A DNA stretch of 56,720 nucleotides from a virus, in the IMG/VR virus record IMGVR_UViG_3300045911_000181, positions 1 to 56,720 of that record; one strand, given 5' to 3'. Positions 22,926 through 29,790 of the stretch are shown piece by piece. A model generated the notes under the pieces. It worked only from the letters and a program-made list of their open reading frames with translations. It was not told the DNA's origin and did not search any database. Numbering within the stretch: the first letter of the stretch is position 1; each line of letters opens with the position of its first letter. Made by a program: the position numbers and the translations under genes.

Positions 22926-22950
22926 CATGTATGTTATTTCAGGGTAGAAT
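22922..22950 (+). promoter_or_regulatory. Sigma70-like promoter, TTGACATGTATGTT
   Basis: TTGACA (22922-22927), 17-base spacer, TAGAAT (22945-22950), overlapping the previous stop codon. The ATG at 22958 lies seven bases past the -10: predicted leaderless. Confidence 0.82.
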
Positions 22951-22957
22951 GGAACTG

Positions 22958-24115
22958 ATGACAACTTCACGTACCGGCAAACTGACAAACGAACAGAAAA
23001 AGTTCTTGGCGGCGGTGGCGGCGGAATTCAGCACGAACGGCGAATTGCCTTCGTCGATCACGGTTTCTCAAATTTCCCTGTTAGTGGGTCGCGGATACAA
23101 GCGTCCGAATTGGCTCATGACGCGGGACAACCAAATGTCCAAGGACCGCTTCATGCTGGCCGAAGCGTTGTGGCAAGCGGCGGATTTACAAGCACCGGAC
23201 ACGATGTCTTCTCCGGGTAAACTGGATGAAGACACCGTGCAACCTCTTACCGAATTTGTTCCCGACCGCGACCCGCTTTATGTCCCGGAAGGGTCCTACT
23301 TCAAACTGGTGAAGCTGTTCAAGTCGAAGCGATGGGTGCCCATGTGGATCACCGGTCCCACTGGCGTCGCGAAGACTATGAGCATCGAACAGGCGTGCGC
23401 CGTCGCCGGGCGTGAATTTTTCCGCATCCAGATTACGAAAGAATCGGACGAAGCGGCGCTATTGGGAACGTTTCACCTTCGTAATGGGGAAACCGAGTTT
23501 GTTCAGTCGCGTGTTATCACGGCGATGGAACGCGGCGGCGTTCTTCTTCTGGACGAATGCGATTTGGCTTCGGATAAGGCCATGTGCCTTCAGCCGGTGC
23601 TCGAAGGCAAGTCGGTCTATCTGACCCGCGCCAATCGCACCGTGACGCCCGCGCCCGGCTTCCAGTGCGTCGCGACGGCAAACACGAAAGGGCGCGGCGA
23701 CGATACCGGGATGTACTTCGGGACCAACATGGTCAACGAAGCGTTTCTGGACCGCATTGCGGCCATGACAATCGATCACGGTTACCCGCTGCCAGCCAAT
23801 GAGCGCACGATTCTGAAACGGATCATGCAAGCGGCTGGCATCATGGACGAACAGTTCATCGTTCAGCTTGTCGCATGGGCCGGGAAGTGCCGTGAGAACT
23901 ATGACCAAGGGGTCATTTCGCACACGATTTCCCCGCGCCGGTTGTGCCGCATTGTCGAAGCCTATGCCGTATTTGAGGACAAAGAGGATGTGGTGGATAT
24001 GGCTCTGGCCCGCTTCAATTCGGTGGATCGCGCCGCGATGAAGGGCTACTACACGATGTTCAACGGCACGACGGTACCGCCGGATCGCTCATCGAATCAG
24101 TCTCCGACTTGGTAA
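22958..24115 (+). CDS. MoxR/CobS-type AAA+ ATPase
   Basis: About 385 residues, starting MTTSRTGKLTNEQKKFLAAV. N-terminal helical region about 1-60; AAA+ core with Walker A GPTGVAKT near 133, Walker B VLLLDECD near 197, sensor 1 VATANTKG near 250 and an arginine finger LDRIAAMTID. It closely resembles phage 'CobS' proteins. CobS works with CobT in cobaltochelatase, but many relatives are MoxR chaperones paired with vWA proteins; the gene just upstream supplies that partner. An earlier in-frame ATG overlaps the -10 box, so 22958 is preferred. Confidence 0.88.
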   Translation: MTTSRTGKLTNEQKKFLAAVAAEFSTNGELPSSITVSQISLLVGRGYKRPNWLMTRDNQMSKDRFMLAEALWQAADLQAPDTMSSPGKLDEDTVQPLTEFVPDRDPLYVPEGSYFKLVKLFKSKRWVPMWITGPTGVAKTMSIEQACAVAGREFFRIQITKESDEAALLGTFHLRNGETEFVQSRVITAMERGGVLLLDECDLASDKAMCLQPVLEGKSVYLTRANRTVTPAPGFQCVATANTKGRGDDTGMYFGTNMVNEAFLDRIAAMTIDHGYPLPANERTILKRIMQAAGIMDEQFIVQLVAWAGKCRENYDQGVISHTISPRRLCRIVEAYAVFEDKEDVVDMALARFNSVDRAAMKGYYTMFNGTTVPPDRSSNQSPTW

Positions 24116-24140
24116 GTCGGATTTCAAATTTCACTCTCCA

Positions 24141-24192
24141 AACCCCGTGATAGCTTGGTCTAAGAGCCACCGATCACGGGGTTCTACTTTTT
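24141..24192 (+). terminator. Terminator/attenuator directly before gp45
   Basis: AACCCCGTGAT (24141-24151) pairs with ATCACGGGGTT (24173-24183), an 11-base-pair stem, followed by CTACTTTTT. The gp45 ribosome site lies within the next ten bases and no promoter separates the two, so gp45 may depend on readthrough, or the hairpin protects its processed 5' end. Confidence 0.75.
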
Positions 24193-24200
24193 GGAGAGCA

Positions 24201-24926
24201 ATGTCAATCAAACTCACACCAGACACCATCGCGATTCTCGAAAACTATGCTGCCATTGCGAAGGGCGTCATCCTCAAGCCGGGCCGGGAACTCAAGACAC
24301 TGAGCAAGTCCGGGGCATCGGCGGCGGTGGCAACGATCACGGAAGAGTTTCCCCATCAGGTTCCGATCCACGACATTCTGAACTTCCTGAATGTCTTGGG
24401 TCTGTTCAACGAACCGCTCATCGACTTCAATCAAGAGAAGAACTACATGACCATCACCGACGCGACCGACCCGTCGCGGAGCACCCGGTTCATGTACAGT
24501 GCGCCGGAACTCATGCGTTCTCCGTCCGGGCGCATCAAGCCGTCCGGCCCGGAAGTTCGTTTCAAGCTGACCGAATCACAGTTGGCGGTTTTGGTCAAGG
24601 CGACGGCGGTGCTGAAGAAGCCCGAATGGGCGGTCATCAGCAACGGCAAGACCATCAAGCTGGTCACCTACAACAGCAAGGAACCGAACAGCAACGACTT
24701 CTCATTGGTCGTCGAAGGCGAACCGAACGGCGTGGAATGCACTTCGGTGTTCAGCTTCGAAAACATCCGGTTGCTCAAGGGCAACTACGAAGTGATCGTG
24801 ACTGAGCAACTGGCGCAATTCACCAACACGGATCGCGCTTCGAACGGCGGCGAACTGGTTTACTGGATCGGCGTCGAAGCCAGCACGAAGTTCAATCAGA
24901 AGCGCGGCGAAGCCGCCGGGAACTAA
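24201..24926 (+). CDS. 45: gp45 sliding clamp
   Basis: A 241-residue clamp subunit (T4 gp45 is 228), forming the trimeric ring that holds DNA polymerase and, loaded on DNA, activates gp55-dependent late transcription. It starts MSIKLTPDTIAILENYAAI after GGAGAG; TRFMYSAPELM and FKLTESQLAVLVKATAVLKK match the clamp second domain. Followed after nine bases by gp44, then gp62, the T4 clamp operon order. Identity rests on sequence pattern plus this order. Confidence 0.93.
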   Translation: MSIKLTPDTIAILENYAAIAKGVILKPGRELKTLSKSGASAAVATITEEFPHQVPIHDILNFLNVLGLFNEPLIDFNQEKNYMTITDATDPSRSTRFMYSAPELMRSPSGRIKPSGPEVRFKLTESQLAVLVKATAVLKKPEWAVISNGKTIKLVTYNSKEPNSNDFSLVVEGEPNGVECTSVFSFENIRLLKGNYEVIVTEQLAQFTNTDRASNGGELVYWIGVEASTKFNQKRGEAAGN

Positions 24927-24935
24927 ACAACCACA

Positions 24936-25877
24936 ATGGAAACGAACGACCGCCAATTCTTGTGGGTGGAAAAATACCGCCCCACTAAGATCGCGGAATG
25001 CATTTTGCCGGAAGCAATGAAGAAGACCTTCACGGATATCGTTGCTTCCGGCTCAATGCCGAACATGATCTTCTCTGGTCGTCCGGGCATCGGAAAGACT
25101 ACCGTCGCCCGTGCGATGTGTGAAGAGATGGACCGCGATTATCTTTTCGTCCCGGCCAGCGAACAAGGCAACATCGAAACGCTCCGCTACACGGTGCGCC
25201 AATATGCCGGTACGATGGCTTTCAACGGCAAACCGAAGGCGGTGATCTTCGACGAAGGCGACGGCATGACCAAGGCCGCACAAGACGCTTTGCGGTCGTT
25301 CATCGAAGAGTTCTCCGTCAACTGCAACTTCATCTTCACGGCCAACAACAAGGGCAAGATTGCAGAAGCCATTCGAGAATCCCGATTGGTTCCGGTTGAC
25401 TTCACTATCCCGAAGGTGGAAAAGGCAACGCTGGCCCGGCAATTCTTCGAACGGGCGAAAGAGATTCTGGATCTGGAGAAGATTGTGTATGATCCGAAAA
25501 CGGTCACACAAATTGTTCTTCGGAACTTCCCGGATTTCCGCAAGATCCTGAACCAGCTTCAGTACCATAGCAAGTCTGGTACTTTGGTCTTCGAAGAAGG
25601 TGTTGGTACCGCACAGATCAAAGAGGTCATTGACAAGCTGGCAGAAAAGGACATGTCGTTCGTCCGTCAGTGGGTCGCACAGAACGCTGAGAACGACACT
25701 CAGCATATCTACCGGCGGATCTATGACGTTCTCTATGAAAGGCTGGTACCTTCGACCATTCCCGATGCGATTGTCGCTCTGGCAAAATATCAGCATTGGG
25801 CAATCACGGCGGCAAATCAAGAAATCAACCTCATGGCTTGTCTAGTTGAGATTGCGGTGGTGTGTCAATTCAAGTAA
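24936..25877 (+). CDS. 44: gp44 clamp-loader large subunit
   Basis: A 313-residue AAA+ ATPase (T4 gp44 is 319). WVEKYRPTKIAECILP is the standard clamp-loader start; Walker A GRPGIGKTT near 48; Walker B VIFDEGD near 104; sensor 1 FTANNKG. The usual SRC motif reads ESRLV. Four copies with one gp62 open gp45 and place it on primer-template DNA. The start METNDRQ lies nine bases after the gp45 stop. Confidence 0.95.
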   Translation: METNDRQFLWVEKYRPTKIAECILPEAMKKTFTDIVASGSMPNMIFSGRPGIGKTTVARAMCEEMDRDYLFVPASEQGNIETLRYTVRQYAGTMAFNGKPKAVIFDEGDGMTKAAQDALRSFIEEFSVNCNFIFTANNKGKIAEAIRESRLVPVDFTIPKVEKATLARQFFERAKEILDLEKIVYDPKTVTQIVLRNFPDFRKILNQLQYHSKSGTLVFEEGVGTAQIKEVIDKLAEKDMSFVRQWVAQNAENDTQHIYRRIYDVLYERLVPSTIPDAIVALAKYQHWAITAANQEINLMACLVEIAVVCQFK

Positions 25878-25887
25878 AGGAACAGTC

Positions 25888-26004
25888 ATGCAAGAGAACC
25901 AACAACCCGATTCAGACGATGTGCTGGCGGACGTGATCCGCGCGTTCGCCCCGCACTTCATTCGCTACATGGAAGAACATGGAACTGAAGGAAGTACTGA
26001 ATAG
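25888..26004 (+). CDS. Very small acidic protein between 44 and 62
   Basis: Thirty-eight residues, MQENQQPDSDDVLADVIRAF ending MEEHGTEGSTE, with AAAGGAACAG before the ATG. It overlaps the start of gp62 by 26 bases. Acidic with one predicted helix. It could be a real micro-protein or simply a leader frame that couples gp62 translation to gp44, which in T4 is also controlled translationally. Confidence 0.5.
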   Translation: MQENQQPDSDDVLADVIRAFAPHFIRYMEEHGTEGSTE

Positions 26005-26398
26005 CCTCTTCAAAACCAAAGAGGATCTGGCGACAGAGATTGACGGCCAGCGGGAGTTGGTGGAAGCACCCGGCCCGTGGGTCATCAATCGCATGATTTC
26101 ATTGTTCCCGGATTGCGTTGGCGATGTCAACGAAATCAATACGGTCCAAGGGATCGATGCGCTCATGCAATATGATTTCCTTCGGTTCCGGCTGAAGCCG
26201 CGCACTAAGACGTTTACGCCTTGGCTCAAAGCTGAGAAGCCGTCCGAAGATGTGAAGTTGGTCATGGAGTATTACAAGTACTCCGAAGAGAAGGCGCGGG
26301 AAGCGCTAGAACTTCTGACCGACGATCAGTTGGAGTTGATCCGGGATTCGTTTTTTGAAGGTGGTGTGGTGAAGAAACGGGGCAAGAGCAAAGACTAG
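25979..26398 (+). CDS. 62: gp62 clamp-loader small subunit
   Basis: A 139-residue protein. WVINRMISLFPDCVGDVNEIN, YDFLRFRLKPRTKTFTPWLK and VMEYYKYSEEKAREALELL follow the gp62 pattern of environmental T4-like phages (shorter than T4's 187). It completes the clamp loader with gp44. The C-terminus is basic (KKRGKSKD). It converges with the leftward gene at 26395, overlapping it by four bases. Confidence 0.82.
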   Translation: MELKEVLNSLFKTKEDLATEIDGQRELVEAPGPWVINRMISLFPDCVGDVNEINTVQGIDALMQYDFLRFRLKPRTKTFTPWLKAEKPSEDVKLVMEYYKYSEEKAREALELLTDDQLELIRDSFFEGGVVKKRGKSKD

Positions 26399-26622
26399 CT
26401 CTTCGGCGGCGACGGCGGAATCAATTTCGCAATACGCGGCTTGAAGATTTTCTGATCGCCTTTGTTCGTATGCGCGACGGGCTGACCGTGTTCGTCGCGC
26501 GAAAACCCTTTGATCGTGGCGCGGCGGTTCTTGAATTTTCCCACCAACAATTCGTCACCGACTTCCAGCTTCGGAAGTTCCAGTTCGGCGATGAATTCAG
26601 CGAAAGATTTCACGGGCACCAT
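26395..26622 (-). CDS. Small virion-type protein with capsid-targeting-like N-terminus
   Basis: Seventy-five residues. VKSFAEFIAELELP closely resembles the capsid-targeting sequence of T4 internal proteins (MKTYQEFIAE) including a downstream LxLPKLE that could be a prohead protease site. The rest is a small beta domain: VGDELLVGKFKNRRATIKGF and KGDQKIFKPRIAKL, a pattern recalled from other T4-like phages. Transcribed from its own leaderless late promoter, facing away from neighbours. Likely packaged in the head. Confidence 0.72.
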   Translation of the reverse strand: MVPVKSFAEFIAELELPKLEVGDELLVGKFKNRRATIKGFSRDEHGQPVAHTNKGDQKIFKPRIAKLIPPSPPKS

Positions 26623-26626
26623 GATA

Positions 26627-26634
26627 GTATTTAG
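26627..26634 (-). promoter_or_regulatory. T4-type late promoter
   Basis: On the minus strand CTAAATAC; the ATG at 26622 begins four to five bases beyond, so the late transcript would be leaderless. Confidence 0.72.
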
Positions 26635-26636
26635 CT

Positions 26637-27128
26637 ATGGCCTTCTACATCGAACTTCCGCCCCGTGGTCCGCTGAAAACCCATGAGTTCAAAACGCCGG
26701 AACAGGCGGATCGAATTCTGTCTCAGATTTTCAAGGAGCGTCGGTGGGAAGAAGGTGAGCACTTCGGCGGGGTGTGGATCTGTGCCGACAGCAATTGCTA
26801 CTCTGAAACGGAATGGCCGATGAACCAGTACATTGCCGGGGTGCCCGGCACGGTTGTCCTGACCAATCGGGGACCCGGTTTCACTTCCGGGGAAATCTCC
26901 CGCGCGTGCGCGAATGTGTCCCGGAATTGGATGACCATTGACGAAGCGGAGAAGCATCGCCCGCCGGTCATTCAGATGGAGATTCAATCCAAACATTGCC
27001 GGGTGACAATCATTGGTGACTCCACGCCGGAAGGCATGTTCTCTATTGATCCGTTCATCGACCACGTTCGTTCGATGGCAATGCGGAACAATGCCACTGT
27101 GGAAGTGGAACGGGTAGCTGTTGACTGA
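26637..27128 (+). CDS. Hypothetical protein
   Basis: A 163-residue soluble protein (MAFYIELPPRGPLKTHEFKT). The centre has GGVWICADSNCYSETEWP and a Gly-rich stretch (PGTVVLTNRGPGFTSGE); the end is beta-rich (CRVTIIGDSTPEG). No recognised domain. The start is divergent from the late promoter at 26627, with TAGTAT six bases before the ATG as a possible -10. The stop overlaps the DUF4326 start (TGATG). Confidence 0.65.
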   Translation: MAFYIELPPRGPLKTHEFKTPEQADRILSQIFKERRWEEGEHFGGVWICADSNCYSETEWPMNQYIAGVPGTVVLTNRGPGFTSGEISRACANVSRNWMTIDEAEKHRPPVIQMEIQSKHCRVTIIGDSTPEGMFSIDPFIDHVRSMAMRNNATVEVERVAVD

Positions 27129-27454
27129 TGCCGGGGCGGGTCGTCCATTGCCGGAAGGAACCCTACGACATTTACATCGGGCGCGGGAAATGTCCCACGA
27201 CCGGCCAATCATCAATTTGGGGCAACCCGTATTCCCATAAACCCGATACAACCGCCCGCTTTCGCGTAGAAACCCGTGCTGACGCCATCGCTGCCTATGA
27301 AGGGTACATCCGATCCCGCCCGGATTTGATCGCTGCCTTGGCTGATCTACGCGGCAAGACGCTAGGGTGCTGGTGTCATCCGAAGCCCTGCCACGGTTGG
27401 GTGCTCATCCGGTTGGCCGAAGAATATCACGGGCTGGCTTCTCTTTTCTCTTGA
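27128..27454 (+). CDS. DUF4326-domain protein
   Basis: A 108-residue protein consisting of one DUF4326 domain: RVVHCRKEPYDIYIGRG at the N-terminus, SSIWGNPYSHK, a central YEGYIRSRPDLI helix and the C-terminal LGCWCHPKPCHGWVL with two Cys pairs that may bind metal. The family is common in phages and near nucleotide-processing genes; its reaction is not established. Here it lies next to an OB-fold protein and NAD-related genes. Confidence 0.85.
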   Translation: MPGRVVHCRKEPYDIYIGRGKCPTTGQSSIWGNPYSHKPDTTARFRVETRADAIAAYEGYIRSRPDLIAALADLRGKTLGCWCHPKPCHGWVLIRLAEEYHGLASLFS

Positions 27455-27479
27455 CATATAGGTCGCTTCTTGCTATTCT
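27451..27479 (+). promoter_or_regulatory. Promoter of TTGACATATAGGTC family
   Basis: TTGACA (27451-27456) with the conserved flank, 17-base spacer, TATTCT (27474-27479). The gene starts at 27500 with GGAGAG in between, so this member leaves a short leader of about 14 bases. Confidence 0.8.
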
Positions 27480-27499
27480 GTCAATGGAGAGAACGACCA

Positions 27500-28744
27500 A
27501 TGACGAATTCCCCCGCTGTCAAAGAAACGATGCCCGCGATTGCGCTGGCTTACTACCAGATTCCCGATGTGAACTTCACTTCGCTCGAAGAGAAGATCGC
27601 CAAGCTGTCGCGCCGTTCCAAGCGCTTCGGTATGGGTGAGATCACCCTGAACGTCACCGGCGTGACGCCCCACGAATCCGGCAAGTACAATATGCTGACC
27701 GTCGAACTCAAGGGTGCTGAGCCGGTCGTCACCGGTTGGTACTTCGTCGCCAGCATCAGCCACGATCACGAAACCGGCAACATTATCCGCTACACGCCGC
27801 CCTTCACCGCTGCCAGCGTCGATGAGAAATACCGCACGACCGCCGCGATCTGCGAACACTGCAAGCTGAACCGTCAGCGCAAAGACACCTACGTCGTCCG
27901 CAATCAGAACACGAACGAAGAGCGTCAGGTGGGCCGCACGTGCCTTGGGGAATTCTTCAACGGTGCGAATCCCCACCACATCGCGGAGTACAGCGAAATG
28001 TTGGGCAACATCGGCATCCTGATGGACGAAGCGACCAACCCGCCCGTCGCCACTGGTTCGCTGATGCGCAAGCCGCTCTTCTACAGCCTGAAGAACCTCT
28101 TGACGATCGCCGCCGCTGTGATCCGCGTCACAGGCCGCTTCGTGTCGGGTGGTCAGGCTTACAATGACCGGAGTCTGACTTCGACCGCCAGCATCGTCAA
28201 GGACATCCTGTGGTACGGTGACGGCGAAATGAAGTATGCTCCGACCCCGGCGGACGAAGCGATGGCCGAAGCCGCGATTGAGTGGGGCGCGAATGTCGCC
28301 GCCGATGCCAGCAATGATTACCTCTGGAACGTCCGGGTGCTCTGCACTTCGGAAATGCTGACGACACAGCAGATCGGTCTGGCGGTGAGCATCGTGGGTG
28401 TCTACCTCCGGGAAAGCGCTCCGAAGCCCGCTGGCAACGCCTACGTCGGCACCAAGGGTGAACGGCTGACCTTCACCGGGACGCTGTTGGAAGTCCGCCC
28501 GACTCAGTTCTCCACGCTCTACAAGTTCGTGGATGACGCCGGGAACATCCTGAAGTGCTTCTCCAACTCCCTCGAAGTCGAAGTCGGTGCCAAGGGAATG
28601 TTCACCGGCACGGTGGTCGAACACAAGGAATGGAAGGGTGCCAAGGAAACGGTCCTGACCCGCATGATGGTGGGCGCGCCGAAGTCCAAGGCCGCGAAGC
28701 CGGTCAACACCAAGGAATTCGAGAATGTGGAAGTGCCCTTCTAA
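27500..28744 (+). CDS. Zinc-finger/OB-fold DNA-binding protein, possible SSB substitute
   Basis: A 414-residue protein starting MTNSPAVKETMPA. A zinc-binding region near residue 115 reads ICEHCKLNRQRKDTYVV and continues VGRTCLGEF. Residues about 310-395 look like an OB fold (ERLTFTGTLLEVRPTQFST, MFTGTVVEHKEWKGAK). The last residues, ENVEVPF, resemble the acidic C-terminal tip of single-strand-binding proteins (DDDIPF). No gp32 is seen in this window, so a ssDNA-binding role is a reasonable inference. Start chosen at the ATG after GGAGAG. Confidence 0.6.
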   Translation: MTNSPAVKETMPAIALAYYQIPDVNFTSLEEKIAKLSRRSKRFGMGEITLNVTGVTPHESGKYNMLTVELKGAEPVVTGWYFVASISHDHETGNIIRYTPPFTAASVDEKYRTTAAICEHCKLNRQRKDTYVVRNQNTNEERQVGRTCLGEFFNGANPHHIAEYSEMLGNIGILMDEATNPPVATGSLMRKPLFYSLKNLLTIAAAVIRVTGRFVSGGQAYNDRSLTSTASIVKDILWYGDGEMKYAPTPADEAMAEAAIEWGANVAADASNDYLWNVRVLCTSEMLTTQQIGLAVSIVGVYLRESAPKPAGNAYVGTKGERLTFTGTLLEVRPTQFSTLYKFVDDAGNILKCFSNSLEVEVGAKGMFTGTVVEHKEWKGAKETVLTRMMVGAPKSKAAKPVNTKEFENVEVPF

Positions 28745-28752
28745 GGGGCACT

Positions 28753-28778
28753 TCGACATATGAATCGGATGGTATACT
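28753..28778 (+). promoter_or_regulatory. Variant GACATAT promoter before NMNAT-Nudix gene
   Basis: TATACT (28773-28778) lies six bases before the GTG at 28785. Upstream is TTCGACATATGAATC, which keeps the GACATAT core but at a spacer only 14-15 bases long. The fixed core despite spacer change suggests a bound factor other than sigma alone. Confidence 0.5.
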
Positions 28779-28784
28779 GATTTC

Positions 28785-29768
28785 GTGAGCACAGAATCGG
28801 TCGCGGTAATCATCGGGAGATTCCAAATCCCGTCAATGGATGATGAGTTCAAGAGCATGGTGCGCCGGGTGAAAGACAATCACCAGTTCACCATTCTTTT
28901 GCTGTCTACCAACCCGGTGCCCGGAAACCGAGAAGAGCCGCTGAGCTACGTCATGCGCCGCCTGATGATTCATGAAGCCTTCCCGGAACTGTTCATCGCA
29001 CCGCTCATGGACATGGCAAGCACGAAGAAATGGGTTTCCATGCTGGAAGGTAAGATCCGGGAATCCTTTCCGCTGATGTCCGCGCGGATCTATGCTGCCC
29101 CGGAAATCGTCGCCATGTACAAAGATGCCGGTGGCGTATTGCAGACGACGGAATTGGCCGGGCCAAACGTCACCCGCCTCTTGCCGGAAGTTCGGTTGAA
29201 AGTCATCAACACAACCGATTTTCGCAAAGGCGTGATTTACGCCGCGAACCACACCTACAAGAAAGTCATTTCGACTGTGGATGGTGCGATCATCCGGGGC
29301 AATGAAACTTTGCTAGGACGTAAACACAATGAAACCGCATGGCGGTTCATGGGCGGTTTCACCGAAGTCACCAGCGAATCTGATGAAGAGGATCTGAGCC
29401 GCGAAGCGATGGAAGAAATGCACCTGAAGATCCGGCCTGACGATTGGTACTATCTTGGCCGGGTCCGGGTGCTTGACTGGCGGTACCACAACAGTGGGGA
29501 TGTGATCCGTACCGGGTTTTATGTCACATTCGAGTTCGAAGGCACACCGGAAGCCGGTGATGATCTGGCGGATGTGCGGTGGGTGAGTTTGGATGCCACC
29601 CCGGATGAGATTCCGCTTGTCCCGGAACATCGCCATTTGTGGGACAGGCTTCAGGCGGCAAGGAATATGGTGTACGAACAGTACACGACGGCGAAACGTG
29701 CGGCGGAAGCCCGGCGGAAGCTGGCATCTGTCGTCACGGCAATACCAGACGAAGACGTACCATTCTGA
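28785..29768 (+). CDS. nadM-like: NMN adenylyltransferase-like plus Nudix bifunctional protein
   Basis: A 327-residue two-domain protein. The N-terminal nucleotidyltransferase domain begins AVIIGRFQIPSMDDEF: GRFQ is kept, but the catalytic HxGH is replaced by MDDEF. The second signature reads INTTDFRKG. The C-terminal Nudix box GGFTEVTSESDEEDLSREA continues MEEM, with one extra residue in its first gap. NadM-Nudix proteins make NAD from NMN and cleave ADP-ribose. Followed by a NAMPT-like gene, as in phage NAD-reconstitution (NARP2-type) pairs. The C-terminal DEDVPF resembles an SSB tip. GTG start with a leaderless promoter. Confidence 0.75.
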   Translation: MSTESVAVIIGRFQIPSMDDEFKSMVRRVKDNHQFTILLLSTNPVPGNREEPLSYVMRRLMIHEAFPELFIAPLMDMASTKKWVSMLEGKIRESFPLMSARIYAAPEIVAMYKDAGGVLQTTELAGPNVTRLLPEVRLKVINTTDFRKGVIYAANHTYKKVISTVDGAIIRGNETLLGRKHNETAWRFMGGFTEVTSESDEEDLSREAMEEMHLKIRPDDWYYLGRVRVLDWRYHNSGDVIRTGFYVTFEFEGTPEAGDDLADVRWVSLDATPDEIPLVPEHRHLWDRLQAARNMVYEQYTTAKRAAEARRKLASVVTAIPDEDVPF

Positions 29769-29790
29769 AAGGACGGAAAGAAACACGCAT

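Noticed and set aside
22949-22957. ATG at 22949 as start of the MoxR/CobS-type gene
   Set aside because: It overlaps the -10 box of the promoter and so would lie upstream of the transcription start.
27473-28879. A 468-residue antisense open frame
   Set aside because: Mirror of the OB-fold/zinc protein, which has a promoter, ribosome site and recognisable motifs.
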